A stretch of DNA of 64,000 nucleotides from an uncultured Porphyromonadaceae bacterium (GTDB taxonomy: Bacteria > Bacteroidota > Bacteroidia > Bacteroidales > Muribaculaceae), in assembly GCA_947177685.1 (NCBI GenBank), contig CAMWVE010000012.1, positions 1 to 64,000 on the forward strand, written 5' to 3'. The first letter of the stretch is position 1. Each line of letters starts with the position of its first letter. A program made the translations under genes and the position numbers. Under the pieces are notes generated by a model. The model ran no database searches, had not been told where the DNA came from, and saw nothing but the letters and a program-made list of their open reading frames with translations. Shown here piece after piece: positions 39,580 through 47,278 of this stretch.

Positions 39580-41103
39580 ATGCAGGAAAAAATCATTATT
39601 CTTGACTTCGGCTCGCAGACCACACAGCTCATAGGGCGACGTGTGCGCGAACTGAACACTTATTGCGAAATTCTCCCTTACAATAAGTTTCCGGAGAACG
39701 ACCCCTCGGTGATAGGGGTGATTCTGTCAGGTTCCCCCTTCTCGGTCTACGATGAAAAGGCGTTCAAAATCAACACCAAGGAGCTCCGCGGCAAACTGCC
39801 GGTGCTGGGCATCTGCTTCGGCGCACAGCTGCTCGCCTATCAGAACGGCGGCAATGTGGAGGGTGCCCCCTCGCGTGAGTACGGACGTGCCCATCTGACT
39901 GAAATAGACCCGGAGTGCCGCCTGTTCGCGGATATTCCCAAGGGCACACAGGTGTGGATGAGCCATGGCGACACCATCACCGAACTCCCGGCTGACTTCC
40001 ATGTGACCGCCTCTACTGACAGCGTCAGATTCGCGGCATTTCAGGCTGACGGCGAGCAGACCTACGGCGTACAGTTCCACCCCGAAGTGTATCACACCGA
40101 GGATGGGCTGCAGCTGCTGAAAAACTTCGTGGTCGGCATCTGCGGCAGCCGTCAGCAGTGGAACCCTGAGTCGTTCATAGAAACAACCGTGGCTCAGCTC
40201 AAGGAGCAGCTCGGCGACGACAAGGTGGTGCTCGGGCTCAGCGGCGGCGTGGACTCGACCGTGGCAGGCGTGCTGCTCAACAAAGCCATAGGCAAGAATC
40301 TGACCTGCATATTCGTGGACCACGGTCTGCTCCGCCTCAATGAATTCAATGAGGTGATGGAGGACTACAAAGGTCTGGGACTCAATGTGATAGGTGTGGA
40401 TGCTTCGGAGAAATTCTTCTCGGAGCTGAAAGGTGTGACCGAGCCTGAGCGCAAACGCAAAATCATAGGCAAAGGTTTCATTGACGTGTTTGACCGCGAG
40501 GCATCGAAACTCACCGATGTCAAGTGGCTTGCACAGGGCACCATCTATCCTGACTGCATAGAGTCGCTGTCGATAACCGGCACCGTCATCAAGAGCCACC
40601 ACAACGTGGGCGGGCTCCCCGAAAAGATGCACCTGAAGCTGTGCGAGCCGCTGCGCCTTCTGTTCAAGGATGAGGTCAGAGCGGTGGGTCGTGCGCTCGG
40701 AGTGCCCGAACGCCTTATTGGTCGTCATCCCTTCCCCGGACCCGGACTGGCGGTGCGTATTCTCGGTGACATTACCCCTGAGAAGGTGCAGATTCTCCAG
40801 CATGCCGACCATATTTTCATTCAGGGTCTGCGTGACTGGGGCTTATATGACAAGGTGTGGCAGGCAGGCACCATACTGCTGCCCGTGCAGAGCGTGGGCG
40901 TGATGGGTGACGAGCGTACCTACGAACAGGCTGTTGCCCTGCGTGCGGTGACCTCCACCGACGCCATGACTGCCGACTGGGCGCGTCTCCCCTACGAATT
41001 CCTCGCCAAGGTGTCAAACGAAATCATCAACAAAGTGCGCGGTGTCAATCGCGTAACCTACGATATCTCCTCTAAACCGCCGGCAACAATAGAGTGGGAA
41101 TAA
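39580..41103 (+). CDS. guaA: GMP synthase (glutamine-hydrolysing)
   Basis: This 507-residue protein has the class I glutamine amidotransferase domain ([10 protein letters not shown] with nucleophile Cys79; [13 protein letters not shown]), then the ATP pyrophosphatase loop [14 protein letters not shown] and the C-terminal dimerisation domain ending in PPATIEWE. It converts XMP to GMP. The ATG at 39580 is preferred over a TTG two codons upstream. Its last 12 nt, 41092-41103, recur at 49243-49254: the AT-rich island downstream appears to have integrated at this gene end, leaving the reading frame complete. Confidence 0.97.
   Translation: MQEKIIILDFGSQTTQLIGRRVRELNTYCEILPYNKFPENDPSVIGVILSGSPFSVYDEKAFKINTKELRGKLPVLGICFGAQLLAYQNGGNVEGAPSREYGRAHLTEIDPECRLFADIPKGTQVWMSHGDTITELPADFHVTASTDSVRFAAFQADGEQTYGVQFHPEVYHTEDGLQLLKNFVVGICGSRQQWNPESFIETTVAQLKEQLGDDKVVLGLSGGVDSTVAGVLLNKAIGKNLTCIFVDHGLLRLNEFNEVMEDYKGLGLNVIGVDASEKFFSELKGVTEPERKRKIIGKGFIDVFDREASKLTDVKWLAQGTIYPDCIESLSITGTVIKSHHNVGGLPEKMHLKLCEPLRLLFKDEVRAVGRALGVPERLIGRHPFPGPGLAVRILGDITPEKVQILQHADHIFIQGLRDWGLYDKVWQAGTILLPVQSVGVMGDERTYEQAVALRAVTSTDAMTADWARLPYEFLAKVSNEIINKVRGVNRVTYDISSKPPATIEWE
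41092..41103 (+). other. Proposed left attachment core (guaA end)
   Basis: GAGTGGGAATAA encodes the last residues and stop of guaA and matches 49243-49254 in 11 of 12 positions. The left half also pairs with CCCACTC (41108-41114) as an inverted repeat. Confidence 0.55.
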
Positions 41104-41149
41104 TTTACCCACTCTGACCCTCAGATTAAAAGTTATTTTAATTAGTATA

Positions 41150-41198
41150 AATCAACCACTTAGCGCTGAACACACTGAATGCTAAGTGGTTGATTTTT
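41150..41198. terminator. Strong hairpin after guaA
   Basis: AATCAACCACTTAGC (41150-41164) pairs with GCTAAGTGGTTGATT (41181-41195), a perfect 15-bp stem, followed by a T run. It should end guaA transcription and separate it from the integrase gene. Confidence 0.85.
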
Positions 41199-41254
41199 CA
41201 ACCAGTTTTCCAAAATTGTGCCCTAAAATTGTACCCTACACTTGTAGGATACAA
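41198..41254 (+). repeat. Left arm-type repeats near the integrase
   Basis: TTGTGCCCT (41216-41224) and TTGTACCCT (41229-41237) are direct repeats. AGGATACAA (41246-41254) is the inverted form, so 41229-41254 is also a palindrome. The block 41198-41237 matches 49151-49190 in 35 of 40 positions. The spacing, about 115-160 nt inside the core, is what arm-type integrase sites show in lambda-like systems. This is inference. Confidence 0.65.
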
Positions 41255-41300
41255 TTATTTTGAGTAATTTAGCCAGTGAATTAGAAAAGCGTCTAACTCA

Positions 41301-42638
41301 ATGGCTAAGAAAAATATTAAACTAAACTACGCACTCAAAAGTGAAGCAGATAAAACTCAGCCTGCTTTACTTTATGTTATGTTTACGCTTGGTGGCAAAA
41401 GAAAGAAAATCAGCTTAGGCTACAAAATCGTACCTGAGTTTTGGGATTCTGAAACAAACAGAGTATTTATATCATCTAAGCAGACACAACTCCAACAGAG
41501 AGAAATGAAACGTATAAACAAATTCTTAACGCAATTTGAGCATTACGTTTCAACGATGATTGATGCCAATTATCTTGCAGATTACGAAACGCAGGTAGAA
41601 CGTGCTGGCACCACTGAAAAATATGGTATCGTTGCAACCCTTAAACAAGCCATTGAAAAAATCAAAGGGGTGGAGACAGAAGAAGAAAAGAAGAATATCA
41701 CCCCACTGGAATACTTTCATAAGGTAGTGGATGAAATGCCTAAAAAGGTTATCAGAAGAACCAGTAAGATAATTGAAGATAAGACAGTCGGGCACCACAG
41801 GATAGTGTTGAAAAGAGTTGAAAGATTTTTCAACTATAAACATTGGGTAGCATCATCATTCTCTATCTTCAACAAGAATTTTGAGTCTGACATGGAACAT
41901 TGGATGTTAGGCGTTGAAGAATACTCAGCCAATACTGTAGCTGCTACATTTTCTGTCATGAAAATATGGTTGAAGCAGGCTGAAGAGGATGGCTTAATAA
42001 CTGACAAATCGTTCCATTCGTGGAAATCAAAAGGCTCAGACGTTCAACACATATATTTGAATGAAGAAGAACTCAAAGCCATATATAATCTCAATTTTGA
42101 AGAAATATTAAAACTCCATCCAAATGCAAAGTATGAAGAAACCAGAGATATTTTCATAGTGGCAGCTCATATAGGTATCAGATATGGAGACCTCGCATCG
42201 CTCAATAAATCCAACTGGGATTTAGTAAATAAAACGGTTGAGGTACACACCCACAAGACTGGAGCAACTGTATTAGTACCTCTTACCTCAACAGTTATTG
42301 AAATATATAAAAAGTATAAAGGCAAATTCCCCATACCACGAGAAAAAGGGAAATTCAATGCACAGCTTCAAAAAATAGGCAAGTTGGCAGGGATAGACCA
42401 AACCATCTATATCAAAAAGAATGTTGGTGGCAAGATTGTGATTGAAGAAAAGAAAAAGTATGAGTTGATAAGTAGCCATACAGCACGCCGATCTTTTGCA
42501 ACTAATCTTTATTTACGTTGTAAGGATGCACGTTTAGTAATGAATTTTACTGGTCACACTACTGAGGAAAATTTCAAAAAATATATCTGTGTTGACAGAA
42601 AAGAATACGTTGATATGGCACGAGAATATTTTGATTGA
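41301..42638 (+). CDS. Tyrosine-type site-specific integrase
   Basis: This 445-residue protein of the Bacteroidetes integrase type has an N-terminal arm-binding domain, a SAM-like core-binding domain (about 130-225) and the catalytic domain. The catalytic set is complete: Arg in GIRYGDLASL near 290, His393 and Arg396 in SSHTARRSF, His419 in GHTTEE and the nucleophile Tyr428 in FKKYICVD. It begins 197 nt after guaA and reads away from it, the usual place for the integrase of an element inserted at that gene end. Codon use is AT rich like the rest of the island. Confidence 0.93.
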   Translation: MAKKNIKLNYALKSEADKTQPALLYVMFTLGGKRKKISLGYKIVPEFWDSETNRVFISSKQTQLQQREMKRINKFLTQFEHYVSTMIDANYLADYETQVERAGTTEKYGIVATLKQAIEKIKGVETEEEKKNITPLEYFHKVVDEMPKKVIRRTSKIIEDKTVGHHRIVLKRVERFFNYKHWVASSFSIFNKNFESDMEHWMLGVEEYSANTVAATFSVMKIWLKQAEEDGLITDKSFHSWKSKGSDVQHIYLNEEELKAIYNLNFEEILKLHPNAKYEETRDIFIVAAHIGIRYGDLASLNKSNWDLVNKTVEVHTHKTGATVLVPLTSTVIEIYKKYKGKFPIPREKGKFNAQLQKIGKLAGIDQTIYIKKNVGGKIVIEEKKKYELISSHTARRSFATNLYLRCKDARLVMNFTGHTTEENFKKYICVDRKEYVDMAREYFD

Positions 42639-42699
42639 TTACATTTCTTAACTAAAAATATTTCTCATTCTCGCAAAATTTTCGTAATTTCGTATAGCG

Positions 42700-42805
42700 G
42701 TAAAAGGAGTGCACCGCCTCCCACGTAGGGAGAGACGTACCTATTTAATATAGGCAACACCAGGCGTTCATACTGTACGATGGTCTAACTCCACAATATA
42801 AAAGT
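42700..42805 (+). other. Structured leader before the ParB-like gene
   Basis: Two compact hairpins follow each other: CTCCC/GGGAG around ACGTA (42718-42732) and CCTAT/ATAGG around TTAAT (42740-42754). The stretch is more GC rich than the rest of the island and ends at the start codon. It could be a regulatory leader, a binding site for the ParB-like protein or a short RNA. Confidence 0.4.
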
Positions 42806-43804
42806 ATGATTTTAAAGAGTTTCGACCTTGCGGATTCAACGGTTAAATTCGTATTTCTTTCTATCAATCGTAGTGTAGTTGGCAACAAAACCCTTCGTGA
42901 GTCTATCGCAAAGAGAGGGGTGCTAATGCCCCTTACAGTCATTCCAGTTGAGGAACTGGATGACGAAGTAAAACTTAAAGATGCCTCTACAAAACAGCCT
43001 ATAACTAAGGCTGAAGCCCTTGGTGGTTTTGCCATTATTGAGGGGCAACACCGTTATTCTGAATTGCGACACCTCAACTTAATCAAAGAGCTTGGAACTG
43101 CTTATAGAGACCTTAAAACGACATTCAACTGCCTTATTGTTAGCAGGGATGAGGTGGGCAATGTCAATGAATACATCATTGAGTTGAATAGTTGCTCCAA
43201 AAACTGGAAATCGGGAGATTATATTGAAAATGCTACCGAGCAAATGGAAGAAGATTTGCTAATAAAGACTGTGAATCAGTTCAAAATGCACGGCTTCTCT
43301 ATCAGCACTATAAGTAGATTTATTTGTTTTGATTCAAAGGCGATTACAAACAAATCACTGGCGGATTACACAAATAGCAATGGCAAGGTCGTATTTCGCA
43401 ATGCAGACCCAATCAGAGCAATAAAACTTTACAAATCGTTGCGGTGGATGGGGTTTATAGATTCGTTCATTAAAAAGCGATATTTAATTGACTTCATAAT
43501 TCACAAATACAAAGTTTCCAACAGTTTGAACCCAATTATGACTCGAATTGGCAAACTTAAACAAGCTCTTCGTCTGTCTATGTTACAAGATAAAGAGTGT
43601 GATATTTCAGTTGAAATTGAAAAGGCGATAGAGGCTGATTTTGCTGAATTTGTAAAAGAAAAAGCTCTTTCTCTCGATGATATTGCCAAGAGGGAGACGC
43701 AGGACTTTTTTGTAAATTTCGACAAGGACGATATTTGTGAATTTCTTGAGTGTGAGGAAGGTGTGTATAACAATTACTACTCCAATTCCTTAAAATCTGC
43801 CTAG
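42806..43804 (+). CDS. ParB/sulfiredoxin-fold (ParB-like N domain) protein
   Basis: This 332-residue protein has an N-terminal ParB-like fold: NKTLRESIAKRGVLMPLTVI is the LRESI..G.L.P piece and FAIIEGQHRYSELRHLNL is the (D/E)GxHRY box. A helical middle with INELNSCSKNWKSGDYIEN-like sequence follows (ELNSCSKNWKSGDYIEN at about 126-142). The C-terminal 150 residues are helical and charged. Proteins of this shape occur on phages, plasmids and integrative elements, and may bind DNA, cut it or regulate it. No ParA gene is near, so classic partitioning is unlikely. Its role is probably in control or maintenance of the element. Confidence 0.75.
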   Translation: MILKSFDLADSTVKFVFLSINRSVVGNKTLRESIAKRGVLMPLTVIPVEELDDEVKLKDASTKQPITKAEALGGFAIIEGQHRYSELRHLNLIKELGTAYRDLKTTFNCLIVSRDEVGNVNEYIIELNSCSKNWKSGDYIENATEQMEEDLLIKTVNQFKMHGFSISTISRFICFDSKAITNKSLADYTNSNGKVVFRNADPIRAIKLYKSLRWMGFIDSFIKKRYLIDFIIHKYKVSNSLNPIMTRIGKLKQALRLSMLQDKECDISVEIEKAIEADFAEFVKEKALSLDDIAKRETQDFFVNFDKDDICEFLECEEGVYNNYYSNSLKSA

Positions 43805-43860
43805 ACAAACCATTTAGGCTTTATCATTGCTTTAGCAAAAAACATTCAGTGTTATTTTTT

Positions 43861-43887
43861 GTGGGTGTTATGTTATATAACGCCCAC
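43861..43887. other. Hairpin after the ParB-like gene
   Basis: GTGGGTGTTA (43861-43870) pairs with TAACGCCCAC (43878-43887) around seven bases. The T run lies before, not after, the stem, so it is not a standard terminator on the plus strand. The rest of 43805-44090 shows no gene. Confidence 0.45.
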
Positions 43888-44090
43888 ACACTCAATGTAC
43901 TCACTATCCATGTATCCACGCTTTGAGAACTTACTTAAAGTAGGTTTGAAAGGGTATATATGGATCGTCGTGAGATGCAAAATTTTTTCTGAGAAATTTT
44001 AAAATAATCCTACTAAGTCATCTAATCTTTTTGGACTTACTGATATTTATTGTATATATGTAAAAAATAATTTTATAAAATATTGAAATC

Positions 44091-44258
44091 ATGAATAATA
44101 ACAAAAGACAGTACAGAGAATTAGATGCTGTTACAAAACAGAAAATCAGTCAAAAATTAAAAGGTAGAAGCAAAGCGACTACCCACAAGGAGAATATCAG
44201 CAGTGGTATGAAAAAATACTGGGAAACCATACCCAATAAGCCTAAAGACTTGAAATAA
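44091..44258 (+). CDS. Small basic protein, NUMOD3-like motif
   Basis: This 55-residue open frame starts with ATG and ends 20 nt before the next gene. It is rich in Lys and Arg, and the stretch TKQKISQKLKGRSKATTHKE resembles the NUMOD3 DNA-binding motif (kIS..LKGr...T..h) of homing-endonuclease-associated modules. It stands without an endonuclease domain. It may be a small DNA-binding accessory factor of the element. The gene call rests on codon structure, position and this motif. Confidence 0.55.
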   Translation: MNNNKRQYRELDAVTKQKISQKLKGRSKATTHKENISSGMKKYWETIPNKPKDLK

Positions 44259-44278
44259 AATGTTTAACTTAATTTGAA

Positions 44279-45304
44279 ATGAATATGAATGAAATACCTT
44301 TTACAAGATTACCCACCAAACTAATATTTGCTCTTGATAGTGATTTAGTAAAGATGTTAGCTCTATTGATACAACAAGAGAGTTTATGGAAAAATAAAAA
44401 GCAATTATCTAAAAATGACAGTTATTACAAGTCAATGGATGAGTTTGCACAGGTGTTCAGAAGGCCAAACAAGCAAGATGTTAGACTAATGCTACAGACA
44501 CTCCAACGTTATAATTTTATTGAGATTATACCCAACGAGAACAAAAACCAACCTAACTACTATCGTATATGTTGGAATAAAATTGCAGAATATAACGATA
44601 TACCTATTCAAGAACTCACAGAATCCCCAATGATAGAAACTGCGAAAAGAACCAGTAAAAAGAAGATTAAAGATAGTACAGTTTCGTATCAGCAAAGCAA
44701 AAATGATAGTACAACATCGTACCAACAAGATAGAGATTTGATAGTACAAAACTGTACCACAACTATAGATAACATTTTAAATAAAAATAACAATATTACT
44801 ATAGATAACAGTGAAATTACGAAATCTCCACTTTACGATGAGTATAAGAAACGAGTTGAAGAACTGTTATTAGACTATCAACAAGAGTCAGATTACATCG
44901 TTGCACTGGATAAATTCTCAAATATTGAGAGTATCTTAAAACTAGCAACGAAACATGTTCCAATGTCAGAAATTGAAGTTTATAACTCTCAACTATCAAA
45001 AGCATCAATAGCACATGAACGTAGAGGTTGGAATGTATTACTAGATAATATAACAGACGATATGATGCAACGATACCATATCACCAATATACACAATGTT
45101 AGAACTCCATCTAACCCTCAACAGTTTAAAATAATCCTCAACGATCTGCTAGGAAAAACAGACCTCTATATCAGTTCTGAGTACTGGGAAGAACTAACAG
45201 CAAGCATAGAAAAGTGGATTATACACCAATGGGAAAGGTGTATTATTAGTTATGATCTCCAACTAGAATATATAGATAAAATATATTCCAAATTGGCAAG
45301 TTAA
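44279..45304 (+). CDS. Candidate replication initiator with winged-helix N-terminus
   Basis: This 341-residue protein starts with IPFTRLPTKLIFALDSDLVK and then a winged-helix-like region (SMDEFAQVFRRPNKQDVRLMLQTLQRYNFIEI), an arrangement like RepA_N-type and DnaD-like replication proteins. A low-complexity linker at about 130-180 follows, then a helical C-terminal domain. The linker DNA carries three 20-nt iteron-like repeats followed by a very AT-rich stretch, as expected if the origin lies inside the initiator gene, which is known for RepA_N plasmids. No family assignment is certain. The stop overlaps that of the convergent 45301 gene by 4 nt. Confidence 0.6.
   Translation: MNMNEIPFTRLPTKLIFALDSDLVKMLALLIQQESLWKNKKQLSKNDSYYKSMDEFAQVFRRPNKQDVRLMLQTLQRYNFIEIIPNENKNQPNYYRICWNKIAEYNDIPIQELTESPMIETAKRTSKKKIKDSTVSYQQSKNDSTTSYQQDRDLIVQNCTTTIDNILNKNNNITIDNSEITKSPLYDEYKKRVEELLLDYQQESDYIVALDKFSNIESILKLATKHVPMSEIEVYNSQLSKASIAHERRGWNVLLDNITDDMMQRYHITNIHNVRTPSNPQQFKIILNDLLGKTDLYISSEYWEELTASIEKWIIHQWERCIISYDLQLEYIDKIYSKLAS
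44672..44759 (+). repeat. Three iteron-like repeats inside the candidate rep gene
   Basis: GATAGTACA-N5-GTAYCA occurs at 44672, 44705 and 44740. The first two are in one reading frame and the third is shifted by two bases, so the conservation is at the DNA level. The next 60 nt are strongly AT rich. Confidence 0.7.
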
Positions 45305-45558
45305 TCAGCTTGTTTCTTACGACCTCTACCTCCACTTTTTGATAACAACTGACCTTTGCGAATAGTACATTTAAAATTCTTATAAGGTTTTTCTGGAGAT
45401 AATCCAAAATTTCTCAATGCACCATAAGAGATACCCAGTTGTTGAGGTGTAAAATATTCATACATATTTGCTATACTTCCAAAATAATGATGCTCTCCAT
45501 TAATTTCAAGGTGTATAACAGTACGTTCTACTTTTTCTAATGTTGATGTGGTTGGCAT
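45301..45558 (-). CDS. Small basic protein of unknown function
   Basis: This 85-residue protein (ERTVIHLEINGEHHYFGSIA ... GISYGALRNFGLSPEKPYKN ... SGGRGRKKQAD) has a basic tail. No family is recognised; the SYGALRNFG stretch could be a helix-turn-helix. It is read against the rep-like gene, overlapping its stop by 4 nt. A TATCTTTG box is present on its strand at 45579-45586. The neighbourhood suggests a control or accessory protein of the element. Confidence 0.6.
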   Translation of the reverse strand: MPTTSTLEKVERTVIHLEINGEHHYFGSIANMYEYFTPQQLGISYGALRNFGLSPEKPYKNFKCTIRKGQLLSKSGGRGRKKQAD

Positions 45559-45646
45559 AGTTTATTTATATTTGAGTGCAAAGATACAACTAATATTACA
45601 CCAAATAAAATAATGTCATCTTTTTAAGATTCTTTAGCTGTTAAAA

Positions 45647-45678
45647 GTTGCAGGTATTAAATATATGTAATACCTTTG
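45647..45678 (+). promoter_or_regulatory. Promoter of the DUF2693 gene
   Basis: GTTG (45647-45650), 20 nt, TACCTTTG (45671-45678). The -7 box matches the Bacteroidetes consensus, so the element uses host-type promoters. Confidence 0.72.
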
Positions 45679-45718
45679 CATTGTCAAACGAAAACAAAAA
45701 CTCTTAAAATTCTCAGAT

Positions 45719-46048
45719 ATGATAAACGCTATCGTCATCAACAATTCAACTGCCAATCGTGCTAATGTTATCGCAGTACGTACCCAATCAACTGAAATGG
45801 GTGTAATGAAAGCAATGCTGATTGACACTCTAAAAGTAAAACTGGCTAATGGTATCGCTCACTTCATTTTCAAAAAGAAAGATGGTTGTTATCGTGAGGT
45901 GTGGGGTACAACTCAAACCAACATAGCAAATGCCAAAACTAATGGCAGAGGTATCAGCAGGGAAGCCTATAAAACAACAGCATATTTTGACGTTGAGTGT
46001 GGGGCTTGGCGTTCATTTCGCTGGGAAAATTTAGTACAAGTTTTCTAA
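45719..46048 (+). CDS. DUF2693 (SH3-like beta-barrel) protein
   Basis: This 109-residue protein has the family core: an LKVKLANGIAHFIFKKKDGC strand pair, REVWGTTQTN, then YFDVECGAWRSFRWENLVQV, the diagnostic WRSFRWENL ending. Such small SH3-like proteins are common on Bacteroidetes mobile elements and plasmids; their molecular role is unknown. It has its own promoter and is followed by an 8-bp hairpin, so it is a single-gene unit. Confidence 0.82.
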   Translation: MINAIVINNSTANRANVIAVRTQSTEMGVMKAMLIDTLKVKLANGIAHFIFKKKDGCYREVWGTTQTNIANAKTNGRGISREAYKTTAYFDVECGAWRSFRWENLVQVF

Positions 46049-46057
46049 TAGTGAAAA

Positions 46058-46081
46058 GAGGGAGGTAAAACTGCCTCCCTC
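46058..46081 (+). terminator. Hairpin after the DUF2693 gene
   Basis: GAGGGAGG and CCTCCCTC form a perfect 8-bp stem 10 nt beyond the stop codon. No T tract follows. Confidence 0.65.
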
Positions 46082-46181
46082 AAATATTCACAAATTCATA
46101 AATTTGAATATAATCTCAAAATCAAACTCTTATTAAAAGTATAACAACAGAATCATTCACTAATATTAAAAATCCACGAAA

Positions 46182-46769
46182 ATGAGCGTACTTAACTCAC
46201 ATACAACCGCTGATTACTTAGAATGGAATACAATGCTTAACCTTATCAGAAAATTATATAGAGACGGGGACTATCGTATGAGTTTATTCATTGGAGCAGG
46301 GTGTTTCTTTGGTATAAGAGTTAGTGATTTACGAAAACTCACATGGTCTATGTTGTTGAGTGATGATAAGTTTATTATCAATGAGCAGAAAACTGGCAAG
46401 CGTAGAATTGTTAAAATAAACTCAGACTTTCAGAAACATATTAAACAGTGCTACGAGGCTCTTAAAATCACCAATATGTATGAGGCTTGTTTCTTATCTC
46501 GTAAAAATATGGTGATGTCAACTCAACGAATCAATGTGAAGTTGAAAGAGATTAAGAAGCGTTATAACGTGAAAATTGATAACTTCTCTTGCCACAGTTT
46601 GCGTAAGGCTTTTGGAAGAAAAGTTTTTGAATCAAGTGGCGAAAATGCACAAATGGCACTTGTAAAACTTTCAGAATTATTTAATCATTCTAGTGTAGCC
46701 ATAACCAAAATTTACTTGGGATTGAGGGAAAAAGAACTGTTAGAAACATACGATCTACTGGATTTTTAA
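46182..46769 (+). CDS. Short tyrosine recombinase, catalytic domain only
   Basis: This 195-residue protein is a complete tyrosine-recombinase catalytic domain without the N-terminal core-binding or arm-binding domains. Residues are Arg46 (FGIRVSDLRKL), Lys70 (EQKTGKRR), His138 and Arg141 (CHSLRKAFG), His169 (LFNHSS) and Tyr178 (TKIYLG). Active-site residues are kept, so it is not a plain remnant, and no other domain lies upstream in any frame. It may act as a helper, a resolvase or a regulator of the main integrase. It differs clearly from the 41301 integrase in sequence. Confidence 0.8.
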   Translation: MSVLNSHTTADYLEWNTMLNLIRKLYRDGDYRMSLFIGAGCFFGIRVSDLRKLTWSMLLSDDKFIINEQKTGKRRIVKINSDFQKHIKQCYEALKITNMYEACFLSRKNMVMSTQRINVKLKEIKKRYNVKIDNFSCHSLRKAFGRKVFESSGENAQMALVKLSELFNHSSVAITKIYLGLREKELLETYDLLDF

Positions 46770-46822
46770 TACAGCTATTAAATAATCGCCATAAACAGAG
46801 GGTATCTTTCAAAGAAAATTGC

Positions 46823-46830
46823 TAACTTTG
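46823..46830 (+). promoter_or_regulatory. -7 box upstream of the structured leader and cargo genes
   Basis: TAACTTTG matches the consensus. No TTTG is seen 19-21 nt upstream. It would start a transcript near 46837 that runs through the structured stretch into the cargo cassette. Confidence 0.55.
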
Positions 46831-46836
46831 CACCTG

Positions 46837-47080
46837 CAAACCCATTAGGGTGAGCAGACATACATAGAAAGCGTTTTCGCTTCATTCTACTGGAGAAACC
46901 TAGGAAATTTCAACCATGTAATACAGAATGAAGGTGAAAGATGCTCTCTTTGGCTTGTATTATCATACCCTATGATATACGGTCAAAGTGGAGTCCGTTT
47001 CACTTATCTGTATTCTTGGCTATCCTAGGGCCACTCCAGTAAGATAGGTGGAAATACTGGCTCCACTTTCTTGTGTGGCT
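46837..47080 (+). ncRNA. Candidate structured RNA or long leader, unknown class
   Basis: The stretch has no good open frame but many paired segments: AAGCG/CGCTT (46869-46882), CTTCATTCT/AGAATGAAG (46880-46888 with 46925-46933), TATCATA/TATGATA (46961-46977), AAAGTGGAG/CTCCACTTT (46985-46993 with 47061-47069) and CCAGTA/TACTGG (47036-47041 with 47055-47060). The last two are nested. It is GC richer than the island average and lies behind a -7 box. Two of the pairings exclude each other, as in a switching leader. No known RNA family is recognised. Confidence 0.45.
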
Positions 47081-47119
47081 TCCAATCATTCACAATCAAA
47101 ACGCATCGCAGAGCCATAG

Positions 47120-47275
47120 ATGCAGAAGAAAACGCCTATGGCAAATAAAGTAAACGAGCAGGTTGAACGAAAGAAACCTCTTATCACACCACCACAAAAG
47201 AAGCCACTGACCGCTCCCGCAAAACCAGTTCTTCCTATTCAGAATCAACCTAATAAAAAACGATTAAACGATTAA
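47120..47275 (+). CDS. Short Pro/Lys-rich peptide gene
   Basis: This 51-codon open frame (starting MQKKTPMANKVNE, ending PNKKRLND) stops 3 nt before the zinc-ribbon gene. The middle is rich in Pro, Lys and Gln (KKPLITPPQKKPLTAPAKPV). A second ATG at 47138 is an alternative start. Its tight spacing to the next gene suggests translational coupling. It has no recognised homologue and could be a leader peptide or a real small protein. Confidence 0.5.
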   Translation: MQKKTPMANKVNEQVERKKPLITPPQKKPLTAPAKPVLPIQNQPNKKRLND

Positions 47276-47278
47276 GTT

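Noticed and set aside
39727..40812. A 361-codon open frame on the minus strand across guaA
   Set aside because: It lies wholly antisense to guaA, whose motifs are complete, and shows no recognisable domain; high GC in third positions leaves such frames open by chance.
41092..41114. The inverted repeat at the guaA stop as a terminator
   Set aside because: GAGTGGG/CCCACTC overlaps the coding end and lacks a T tract; the perfect 15-bp stem at 41150-41195 is the likelier terminator.
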